From CAWVWF01 sp963933885 (lineage in GTDB: Bacteria; Bacteroidota; Bacteroidia; Flavobacteriales_C; GCA-002722245), in NCBI GenBank assembly GCA_963933885.1, contig CAWVWF010000208.1, positions 1 to 5,467 on the forward strand: DNA of 5,467 bases. Direction: 5' to 3'. The notes below the pieces were generated by a model, which did not search any database, was not told where the DNA came from, and worked only from the letters and a program-made list of their open reading frames with translations. Within the stretch, counting starts at the first letter, position 1. Every line of letters starts with the position of its first letter. The translations under genes were made by a program, and so were the position numbers. Shown here one piece after another: positions 1 to 5,467 of the stretch.

Positions 1-746
1 GTTTATTTACCTTTTTATATGAGTTGCACCCGCTTAAGCTTTATAATATATCTCCTACATTTCATACTGTACTAGGTTTAGTAATTGGTTTGTTACTAGT
101 GTTTCGAACAAACACAGCATATGATAGATGGTGGGAAGGAAGAAAACATTTAGGTGCTTTGGTTAATACCTCTAGACACTTTTCGATGAAGGTGCATGGT
201 TATTTAGGTAATGACGAATTATTACGATTAATCAAGTATTTCCCATATGTTTTGAAAGAGCATTTAAGAAAACATGATTTTAGCGAGATTCCTAACATGT
301 TTCCTGCCTCTTTTGCTCAAGAGTTCGCTTCTGCTAAGCACAAACCCAATTTACTGCTTACAAGAATGTCTCAAATAGTATTGGAGGGGTTTAAGGATAA
401 AACCATTAGTGGAGAACAGCTTATTATTTTAGAGAATGAAATAGAAAAGCTATCAAATATTCTGGGAGCTTGTGAAAGAATTAGAAATACGCCAATACCG
501 TTTGGATATTCAATTCACTTAAAAAGAATCTTATTGATCTATCTTATTACGCTTCCGTTTGGTTTTATCCGTGATATGAGTTGGTGGTGTATCCCTTTAA
601 TGATGATGGTTTTTTTCACTATGATTGGTATTGAATTAATTGGAGAAGAAATAGAAGATCCTTTTGGAATGGATGTTAATGATTTACCTTTTGATGAGTT
701 GCAAGATAAAATTGAAGATAATGTGACCGAGATAATTAGTAGATAG
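1..746 (+). CDS. Bestrophin-family (UPF0187) membrane channel protein, 5'-truncated by window edge
   Basis: The reading frame is open from base 3 to the stop at 744-746 and has no start before the window edge, so this is the C-terminal ~247 residues of a protein usually near 290-300 aa. An in-frame TTG at 24 is not a credible start because coding sequence continues upstream of it. Visible residues (first full codon = 1) show a hydrophobic helix at about 21-34 running into FRTNTAYDRWWEGRK, the family's signature. Further family features are RIRNTPIPFGY near 159-169, two hydrophobic segments at about 174-190 and 193-211, and the EEIEDPFGMDVNDLP tail near 215-229. Bestrophins are pentameric inner-membrane ion channels; animal members are Ca-activated chloride channels and a bacterial homologue (KpBest) has been reported to conduct cations. 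The ion carried here cannot be read from sequence. No strong terminator follows. Confidence 0.93.
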   Translation, partial: LFTFLYELHPLKLYNISPTFHTVLGLVIGLLLVFRTNTAYDRWWEGRKHLGALVNTSRHFSMKVHGYLGNDELLRLIKYFPYVLKEHLRKHDFSEIPNMFPASFAQEFASAKHKPNLLLTRMSQIVLEGFKDKTISGEQLIILENEIEKLSNILGACERIRNTPIPFGYSIHLKRILLIYLITLPFGFIRDMSWWCIPLMMMVFFTMIGIELIGEEIEDPFGMDVNDLPFDELQDKIEDNVTEIISR

Positions 747-917
747 TACTTTGTCTAAAAATAAAGTGCAGTATTCAATTCTAGTTGCCAAACAAAAACT
801 CGTTGAAGAAGTTGCATCCATTAGTTGTATTAGTAAATGTTGAAGTTATTGAAACAGCTTTTTTTTAATAGCATAATTTGAGGAGGTGTCTTTAATTGGA
901 ATGCTTTAATTAAGTAT

Positions 918-946
918 CTAGGTCCCTGCCTTTGTAAGGGAGATAG
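918..946. repeat. Imperfect hairpin downstream of cheR and bestrophin gene
   Basis: CTA (918-920) and TCCCT (923-927) pair with AGGGA (937-941) and TAG (944-946) across a nine-base loop and a 2x2 internal loop. It lies between the convergent ends of the bestrophin gene and cheR. It may act as a weak terminator or transcript-end stabiliser, but neither strand has a convincing T-tract after it. The right arm carries GAGATAGGT, which recurs inverted at 2452-2460. The rest of 747-959 holds no ORF or RNA gene that I recognise. Confidence 0.3.
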
Positions 947-959
947 GTTTAAGATGATA

Positions 960-1751
960 TTATTCTTTGATGAAAACAGAATGTTCTACCGATTTTAACG
1001 GGGTATTCAAACCGAAAATTGACTCATTTCTTGAAATTATAAAATAGCCCCCTGTTACAAGCCGCTCACATAGTTTATTGATAATAATCTCTTGTTCTGA
1101 TTTCTTAAAATACATCAGCATATTTCTGCAAAAAATAACATCGAATTTTGTTTGGGTTGATAAATCATCTTCTAATAAGTTAAGTTTATAAAAAACAGTA
1201 TTTTCACGAATCTTGTATCCTACCTTAAACTGTTCTTCAACTTGTTCAAAAAATGAGTTTCTAACTTTTATTTTTATTTTACTTATATCATCTAAAATAT
1301 ATATACCTCTTCTTGCTGTAGATAAAGCTGATTCTGAGAGGTCAGATCCATATACTTTGAAATTAAATCCCTTGTTTTTCTCTTTAAACAGAGCAGCTTC
1401 AATTGCTATAGAATATAGTTCTTGACCGGTAGAACAAGGGGCTGACCAAATTCTTATGGTTGACCATTTTTCTTTCATTATTTGAGTAAATACTTTTCTA
1501 CGTAAGAACTCAAAGTGTTCAGGTTCTCTAAAGAAGTAAGTGGTGTTAGTTGTTATTTTATCAGCTAATTTTTGTAGTTCAGGTTTATTGTCATTTAATA
1601 ATTCCAAATAAGTTGAGTAACTTTCCAATCCTAACTCCTTTATTCTCGTATCGATTCTATTCTTTAAAACCAATTTTTTTTTAATTCCATAATGAATACC
1701 GAAAGATTCGTGTATGATTCGTGAAAACTGTTTAAATATAAAGTAATTCAT
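960..1751 (-). CDS. cheR: CheR-type protein-glutamate O-methyltransferase
   Basis: This predicted cytosolic SAM-dependent enzyme (263 aa, a normal CheR length) methylates glutamates on chemoreceptors or receptor-like sensor proteins. Residues ~3-57 match the all-helical CheR N-domain (FSRIIHESFGIHY, then KNRIDTRIKELGL). The catalytic Rossmann domain covers ~67-262. It has TTNTTYFFREPEHF (67-80), the SAM-binding loop WSAPCSTGQELYS (102-114, with Q where most members have the first E of GEE), GSDLS (135-139), and FCRNMLMYF (207-215). The ATG at 1751-1749 is the only usual start codon: reading upstream, the frame meets a stop with no ATG, GTG or TTG before it, and the family N-terminus begins here. 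The gene is divergent from the cheB-like gene, with one base between start codons. No receptor, CheA or CheY gene is in view, so the pathway may be chemotaxis or a non-motility sensory system. The symbol reflects family membership only. Confidence 0.93.
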   Translation of the reverse strand: MNYFIFKQFSRIIHESFGIHYGIKKKLVLKNRIDTRIKELGLESYSTYLELLNDNKPELQKLADKITTNTTYFFREPEHFEFLRRKVFTQIMKEKWSTIRIWSAPCSTGQELYSIAIEAALFKEKNKGFNFKVYGSDLSESALSTARRGIYILDDISKIKIKVRNSFFEQVEEQFKVGYKIRENTVFYKLNLLEDDLSTQTKFDVIFCRNMLMYFKKSEQEIIINKLCERLVTGGYFIISRNESIFGLNTPLKSVEHSVFIKE

Positions 1752-1752
1752 A

Positions 1753-2307
1753 ATGAGTAAAATTGTTGGTATTGGTGGTTCATTAGGTAGTTTAGAAGAA
1801 TTGAAAATTATTTTAAAAGCTCTTCCTGAATCTTGTGATACACCATTGATTTATGTTTTTCATCAACGAACTTCAAATTCTAATATAATAATTGATTTAA
1901 ATAAAACCTCTCATTATGATGTCAAAATTGTAAAGAATGGTGCTTCACCTCAAAAGAATACTCTGTATATTTCACTTCCTGATTTTCATCTATTATTCTC
2001 GGTTCATGGAAAATTTATACTTTCAAAAAAGGAAGCTATTGACTATACGAGACCATCGATCAATTTGTTTTTTAAAACCGCTTCTCATGTATTTAAAGAA
2101 AATTTACTTTTAGTTGTTTTAAGTGGTTCTAATAAAGACGGGGCCGTTGAAGCAAAGAATTCATTAAGAAATGGTACTTCCGTTGCTGTGATTTCGCCTC
2201 AGAATTCAATATCACCTAGAATGCCTTTATCTGTTTTAAAACTCGAAGAATCGCTTAATAGTTATTCTCTTGAAAAGTTAGTTTCAGTTATTTCAAATTG
2301 GTCATAA
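1753..2307 (+). CDS. cheB: Stand-alone CheB-type methylesterase domain (no receiver)
   Basis: This 184-aa protein is only the CheB catalytic domain, which hydrolyses glutamate methyl esters (and may deamidate glutamines) on receptor-type sensors. The expected Ser-His-Asp triad is visible: S10 in IGGSLGS (usual IGASxGG), H37 in YVFHQRT, and D129 in LSGSNKDGA (usual GMGxDGA). RPS (100-102) and the late MP (157-158) are also kept. Classical CheB has an N-terminal response-regulator receiver of ~120 residues that gates activity through phosphorylation. Here the methylesterase fold begins at residue 3, and a stop at 1744-1746 excludes any longer N-terminus. Activity must therefore be constitutive or controlled by a partner. 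The neighbour is a divergent CheR with the opposite activity. Substitution of the second motif glycine by serine and a divergent GSNKDG loop suggest a non-canonical branch. Clear promoter and SD sequences are lacking. Confidence 0.88.
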   Translation: MSKIVGIGGSLGSLEELKIILKALPESCDTPLIYVFHQRTSNSNIIIDLNKTSHYDVKIVKNGASPQKNTLYISLPDFHLLFSVHGKFILSKKEAIDYTRPSINLFFKTASHVFKENLLLVVLSGSNKDGAVEAKNSLRNGTSVAVISPQNSISPRMPLSVLKLEESLNSYSLEKLVSVISNWS

Positions 2308-2494
2308 AACAATTATTATATATACTGTATCAAGTTTGGTTGAAAGTTCGAAAATTTAAAAGTGTAAAATAATTGGATGTTCAGGAGTTTTTATCAAATA
2401 GTACGGACTAACTTTTTATGGTCTCGAAGTCTTATTTGTCTGTAAAGGGACACCTATCTCTTAATATTATGAATAACTTACAAAAAAAGTGAGG

Positions 2495-3172
2495 ATGAAA
2501 ATTAAAGGTTTTCTTTATTCAATAATCATATGTTCTGTTGTGCTTACAAGTTGTATCGGTGATGATATATTAGATGATTTTTCTAAGCCAGAAATTCGAA
2601 TTTCAAACCCAATTGATTCATTGGCATTAGATAGTAATTATACTTTTGAAGCCCAATATTTTGATAATGTAGGTAAACCTAACACGGGTTCTTATACTTG
2701 GACTTCAGGTGATCCTTCTGTGGTTTCTATTAACAATGGTTTAGCATTAGCATTAGATTCAGGTTGTGCTTATATTAAAGTTCAATTTAATGATGGGGAG
2801 TATGAAGTAGCTGACTCCGTTAAAGTGAATGTCGGAGTTACTACAAGCATTGGGATTCAACAGAAGATAGGTTCGGTTTACACAACTAGTTCATATGCTT
2901 TACAAGGGAATTATACGCTAACAGAAGAGAACGGAGTATTAACACTTGGTTTGGATAATACCTATAACGCATCAACAGCGCTTCCTGGTTTGTATGTCTA
3001 CCTGTCTAATAATACAACTTCCATTGCTAATGCCTATGAGATTGGAGCTGTAACTACCTTTAAGGGTACACATGAATACATTATTAACAATATTGGTATA
3101 AATGATTACAGTTATATTTTATATTTCTGTAAACCTTTTAACGTAAAAGTTGGAGAAGGAATAATTCAATAA
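2495..3172 (+). CDS. Lipoprotein with Ig-like (BIG2-like) domain and C-terminal DM13 domain
   Basis: This predicted exported lipoprotein has 225 aa from the ATG at 2495. A GTG at 2489 would add two residues, but I prefer the ATG because an A-rich run then sits at the usual Bacteroidota leader position and the signal peptide starts MKIKG. A lipobox VVLTSC places the lipidated Cys at residue 20. Residues ~35-113 look like a bacterial Ig-like domain (YTWTSGDPSVVSINNGLALA, then a G-A-I pattern). Residues ~122-224 match the DM13 pattern: LQGNYTLTEENG, GLYVYLSNNT, a YEIGAVTTFKGTHEYII stretch, and YILYFCKPFNVKVGEG with the conserved Cys at 212. DM13 domains have been proposed, from comparative analysis, to have a cysteine-based redox or electron-transfer role; this is not proven. 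The gene is followed after one base by a beta-barrel gene, so the two are surely co-transcribed and probably work together in the envelope. Confidence 0.85.
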   Translation: MKIKGFLYSIIICSVVLTSCIGDDILDDFSKPEIRISNPIDSLALDSNYTFEAQYFDNVGKPNTGSYTWTSGDPSVVSINNGLALALDSGCAYIKVQFNDGEYEVADSVKVNVGVTTSIGIQQKIGSVYTTSSYALQGNYTLTEENGVLTLGLDNTYNASTALPGLYVYLSNNTTSIANAYEIGAVTTFKGTHEYIINNIGINDYSYILYFCKPFNVKVGEGIIQ

Positions 3173-3173
3173 T

Positions 3174-4049
3174 ATGAGTATTAAAATTTTTATATCGAGT
3201 CTTATCGTAGTTTGTTCATTTACTGTAAATGCTGGTGGACCATGGACTCAGGTAAAGGGAGAAGGTTATTTCAAATTATCGGAATGGGGAGTTATTTTTG
3301 ATCAGCACTTTACTGATGAAGGAAAGCTAGATCCTAATGTGACAACTGGAGTTCTTAATACTAATTTATATGCTGAATTTGGTTTTTCTAATCGATTTAC
3401 TGGGATTGTAAACGGTGCTGTATTTAGTAGAAATTATATGAATAATGTTATTTCTAAAACTACAGAAGAAACTTTATTTGAAGGTGATGCCGTTAATTCG
3501 TTTGGTGATATTGATCTTGGTTTAAAGTATAGCTTGAGAGGAAATGATAAAAAGTATCCTATGGCTGTTTCTTTATATTTTGGATTGCCAACGGGTAAAT
3601 CGGTAGCCGGAGGGCAAAACAATTTACAAACTGGTGATGGAGAGTTTAATCAAATGTTAATTTATGATATTGGACACGGTTTCCAGTTTTCTGGAAAAGT
3701 TAAAGGATATTGGTCTGCAAATTTTGGGTTGAATCATCGAACAAACAATTATTCAAGTGAAATAAGATCAGGTGCTGAAGTTGGAGCAGGACTTTTTAAA
3801 GAAAAATTATGGTTAATCTTAAAAACTACAGATATCCAATCTTTAAGGAATGGAGCAACGGCTGAAAGTGTTACGAGTACAAGTGTATTTGCGAATAATA
3901 CGGAGTATACTAGTATCTCATTACAAGTTGCTTATTATATAAAAGGAAAATGGGGCGTGTCTGCAAGTGTAGCAACTGCAACTAGAGGACAAGTTATCGC
4001 AGCGGCACCTTCTTATTCTGTAGGTGTGTTTTTCGATATGAGTAAATGA
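3174..4049 (+). CDS. Predicted outer-membrane beta-barrel / transporter-like protein
   Basis: This 291-aa protein has an N-terminal signal peptide: MSIK, a hydrophobic core, and likely cleavage after VNA near residue 20. The mature part is rich in alternating hydrophobic/polar strands with aromatic residues and Gly, for example YAEFGFSNRFTGIVNGAVF, GDIDLGLKYSLRG, MAVSLYFGLPTGKS, FQFSGKVKGYWSANFGLNHR and YSVGVFFDMSK at the C-terminus. This fits an outer-membrane barrel of the size of the MetA-pathway / phenol-degradation transporter-like group. SFGDIDLGLKY followed by LYFGLPTGKS resembles that group, but the family call is tentative. The ATG lies one base after the stop of the DM13 lipoprotein gene, so translation is probably coupled. 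The cargo is unknown; a role in exporting, anchoring or serving the DM13 lipoprotein is inference from the operon. A hairpin follows 35 bases after the stop. Confidence 0.7.
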   Translation: MSIKIFISSLIVVCSFTVNAGGPWTQVKGEGYFKLSEWGVIFDQHFTDEGKLDPNVTTGVLNTNLYAEFGFSNRFTGIVNGAVFSRNYMNNVISKTTEETLFEGDAVNSFGDIDLGLKYSLRGNDKKYPMAVSLYFGLPTGKSVAGGQNNLQTGDGEFNQMLIYDIGHGFQFSGKVKGYWSANFGLNHRTNNYSSEIRSGAEVGAGLFKEKLWLILKTTDIQSLRNGATAESVTSTSVFANNTEYTSISLQVAYYIKGKWGVSASVATATRGQVIAAAPSYSVGVFFDMSK

Positions 4050-4084
4050 TTTTTACTTTTCATACTGAGGATATAAAACAAAAA

Positions 4085-4106
4085 AAGGTAGCCAAACAGC
4101 TACCTT
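4085..4106 (-). terminator. Intrinsic terminator between converging genes
   Basis: A perfect 8-bp stem, AAGGTAGC (4085-4092) and GCTACCTT (4099-4106), closes a six-base CAAACA loop. Read on the minus strand, the stem runs straight into a T-rich tract (complement of 4086-4075), a classic terminator for transcription arriving from the protease remnant. On the plus strand the following TCTCATTCAAATTT is a poorer T-tract, but the hairpin may also end the DM13/barrel operon. Confidence 0.8.
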
Positions 4107-4141
4107 CTCATTCAAATTTCCCCTTACAGAAATTATCAAAC

Positions 4142-4681
4142 TTACTTTTTTACTAAGTACTTACTTACAACGTTCCCATCTGTGTAATTAAGATTTATAA
4201 AGTATATCCCTGATTTCTCTTGATTTAAATCGAACCACTGTTTATTAGATGCTAACTGATCTGATTGAATATTCAATGATAAAACCACCTTCCCTGTGAT
4301 GGTTGTGATCGTTATGTTGCTTAATCCTTTAGGAATATAATCTAAAGTAAATCCGTCCTTGAATGGATTAGGAGACACGGAAGCAAAAAGATCTTTGCTG
4401 AGGTTTGAAGTGCTTGTTGGGTTGCAGTTCCAAACCCCTGTTGCTATTTGATTGGATTGCGACCATAAGTTGTTTCTGTATTGAGATTGTAATGATGTAA
4501 CCATTCTATCAGCTTGACCTGTTGTATACATTGATGGACATCCAGAGTATGCCATGAAGCTTTGCACAGCAATTGGTGTTGTTTCATCACATGATAAGTA
4601 AAATTGACTTGGATTATTTACATCTGCAGGACAACATGATCCACAGTTATTATACTTCACTGATTCGGGGACGTTCACCAA
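4142..4681 (-). pseudogene. C-terminal remnant of secreted M43 (pappalysin-like) metalloprotease with T9SS sorting domain
   Basis: The frame is open for ~180 codons but has no credible start: the only candidate is TTG at 4681-4679, and a stop lies just upstream at 4687-4685. There is no signal peptide. Residues ~1-75 (TTG codon = 1) match the end of the M43 peptidase domain, with a Cys-rich NCGSCCPAD segment, a Met-turn FMAYSGC (42-48) and MYTTGQADRM (51-60). The zinc-binding HExxHxxGxxH helix, which should precede this, is absent in frame and I do not see it in the 127 bases upstream. Residues ~98-179 form a type A T9SS C-terminal sorting domain, with ASVSPNPFKDGFTL, an ITTITGKVV strand, SGIYFINLNYTDG and a final KYLVKK. 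The parent was presumably a secreted metalloprotease of several hundred residues that lost its front by deletion. The intact frame and terminator suggest recent loss. Alternatively it is expressed as a small protein, but without a signal peptide the sorting domain could not be used. Confidence 0.8.
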
Positions 4682-4768
4682 GGTTTAGATATGACGCTTT
4701 AAATCTTCCCAATAATTTATAAGTTTAACCTTTTCATTTTTAGTTTATTTTTTCTTTTTCATAAGGCC

Positions 4769-4797
4769 TTGATTTTTACTTTGAGTTTTTAGATTTG
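4769..4797 (+). promoter_or_regulatory. Candidate Bacteroidota-type promoter of the RAYT gene
   Basis: TAGATTTG at 4790-4797 fits the Bacteroidota -7 consensus TAnnTTTG exactly. A TTG at 4769-4771 lies 18 bases upstream, within the spacing known for the -33 element. Transcription would start near 4802-4805, giving a leader of only a few bases before the ATG at 4809 or about 14 before the ATG at 4818. Confidence 0.5.
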
Positions 4798-4808
4798 AAA
4801 AAAAAAGG

Positions 4809-5432
4809 ATGGGAAGAATGGCTCGTTTTTCAGCACCAAATAACTTTTACCATGTTACTCAACGTGGAAATTATCGACAAGTAGTTTTTGAAAGTGATGA
4901 AGACAAAGAAGTTTATATGGGCTATTTTCAAAACTACGCTTTAGAATTTGGGTTGAAATTATACGCTTGGTGTTTGATGAGTAATCACGTTCATTTTATA
5001 GTAAAACCTCTAAAGAGTGATTCTTTAGAAAAAGCATTTGGTATTACCCACATGCGATACAGTCGTTACTTTAATATAAAGAAAGGGGCAAAAGGGCAAT
5101 TATGGCAAGGGCGGTTTTATTCTTGCCCTTTAGAGCCTGATCACTTATATGAGGCGATTCGTTATGTTGAACTAAATCCATATAGAGCAAAAATGGTAAG
5201 TGATGTTGCAAAGTTTTATTGGAGTAGTTCTCATGATAGATTACATAAAACAGAAACAATCCGATTATCCTGTGTTAAGGAATATATAGATTTCCCAAAC
5301 TGGCGAGACTATTTGGAAGAGAGGTTTGATCAGCAGATTTGGGATGTGCTAAGAAAGCAAACCAAGTCTGGAAAACCATTAGGAAGTGAAGAGTTTACTG
5401 AACGGATAAACACGGCAAGAAAACGGCGGTAA
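4809..5432 (+). CDS. REP-associated tyrosine transposase (RAYT), Y1_Tnp / HUH family
   Basis: This 207-aa protein belongs to the single-stranded-DNA HUH endonucleases related to IS200/IS605 transposases. It opens with ARFSAPNNFYHVTQRGNYRQ (5-24), typical of RAYTs. The HUH metal-binding motif NHVHFIV has its histidines at 60 and 62 within AWCLMSNHVHF. GQLWQGRFYS (96-105) and RYVELNPYRA (118-127) follow, with Y119 the expected nucleophile. All key residues are intact and the length is normal. Two starts are possible: ATG 4809 (MGRMAR) and ATG 4818 (MARFSAP). Relatives use both forms, and the likely promoter just upstream gives the second a more usual leader. RAYTs are usually single-copy chromosomal genes flanked by short palindromes (REPs) that they are thought to mobilise or maintain, not parts of a self-moving IS. 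GC-richer inverted repeats begin at the 3' end of this gene. The basic ARKRR tail is encoded inside that repeat region. Confidence 0.92.
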   Translation: MGRMARFSAPNNFYHVTQRGNYRQVVFESDEDKEVYMGYFQNYALEFGLKLYAWCLMSNHVHFIVKPLKSDSLEKAFGITHMRYSRYFNIKKGAKGQLWQGRFYSCPLEPDHLYEAIRYVELNPYRAKMVSDVAKFYWSSSHDRLHKTETIRLSCVKEYIDFPNWRDYLEERFDQQIWDVLRKQTKSGKPLGSEEFTERINTARKRR

Positions 5433-5467
5433 TTAGTGTTCCTAACCGTTTACAGTCGCCGTTGCAG
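5422..5467. repeat. REP-like inverted/direct repeats at the 3' end of the RAYT gene (cut by window edge)
   Basis: AACGGCG (5422-5428) is matched by its inverse CGCCGTT (5457-5463). Nested inside, CGG (5427-5429) plus TTAG (5433-5436) can pair with CTAA (5442-5445) plus CCG (5446-5448) around a TGTTC loop, bulging out the TAA stop codon. CCGTTTACAG (5446-5455) is nearly repeated as CCGTTGCAG (5459-5467). Bases 5441-5467 are 15/27 G+C, richer than their surroundings. Palindromes next to a RAYT are what REP or BIME elements would look like, but one partial copy is not proof. Confidence 0.4.

Noticed and set aside
840..875. T-run at 859-867 as a terminator for the bestrophin gene
   Set aside because: The eight-plus T run has no convincing GC-containing hairpin directly before it.
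1213..1425. 70-codon plus-strand open frame
   Set aside because: It lies wholly antisense inside the conserved catalytic part of cheR and shows no recognisable domain.
2308..2494. Promoter for the DM13 operon
   Set aside because: The best match to the -7 consensus (CAAGTTTG at 2331-2338) has a mismatch in the key TA and no well-spaced TTG, so I do not call it.
3434..3622. 62-codon minus-strand open frame
   Set aside because: It is antisense to the beta-barrel gene, which has a clear signal peptide and operon context. No independent support.
4685..4762. Tiny minus-strand frames (MKKKK-stop, MKRLNL-stop, and a 16-codon NEKVKL... frame) upstream of the protease remnant
   Set aside because: They are too short and AT-driven to call. 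They could be scraps of the lost 5' end, but no family residues are visible.
5071..5259. 62-codon minus-strand open frame
   Set aside because: It overlaps the conserved GRF and YVELNP regions of the RAYT on the other strand.
5401..5467. Start of a CRISPR array
   Set aside because: Repeats are 9-10 bases, close together and partly inverted, next to a RAYT and without cas genes; this fits REP-like structure better.

Overview
The window is AT-rich DNA, about one third G+C by eye. It very probably comes from a member of the Bacteroidota. The strongest taxonomic sign is a C-terminal type IX secretion (T9SS) sorting domain at 4142-4440 on the minus strand. Supporting signs are a Bacteroidota-type promoter (TAGATTTG with an upstream TTG) before the last gene, A-rich leaders in place of clear Shine-Dalgarno sites, and an Ig-like lipoprotein. 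A marine Cytophagales or Flavobacteriales relative is plausible, but the sequence alone does not settle it.

Layout: (1) 1-746, the 3' part of a bestrophin-family membrane channel gene whose start lies outside the window. (2) 747-959, an intergenic stretch with an imperfect hairpin. (3) 960-2307, a divergent pair: a CheR methyltransferase on the minus strand and a receiver-less CheB methylesterase on the plus strand, with start codons separated by one base. (4) 2308-2494, an intergenic stretch that shares a short motif with the previous one. (5) 2495-4049, a tight two-gene operon: a lipoprotein with an Ig-like and a DM13 domain, then a signal-peptide-bearing predicted outer-membrane beta-barrel. 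(6) 4085-4106, a hairpin terminator between converging genes. (7) 4142-4681 on the minus strand, the C-terminal remnant of a secreted M43 (pappalysin-like) metalloprotease that keeps its T9SS tail but lacks the zinc site. (8) 4809-5432, a REP-associated tyrosine transposase (RAYT) with intact HUH and Tyr residues, followed at the window edge by a GC-richer stretch of short inverted and direct repeats.

How the parts relate: CheR and CheB are opposing enzymes, glutamate methylation and demethylation, and probably act on the same receptor or sensor proteins. No receptor, kinase or CheY is in view. The DM13 lipoprotein and the barrel probably act together in the cell envelope. The protease remnant and the RAYT with its repeats mark the right end as a more plastic region.

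No CRISPR array, tRNA, rRNA or complete insertion sequence was seen. The candidates most worth following are the one-base divergent cheR/cheB junction, the DM13 lipoprotein/barrel pair, and the RAYT with a possible REP-like array cut off by the window edge.
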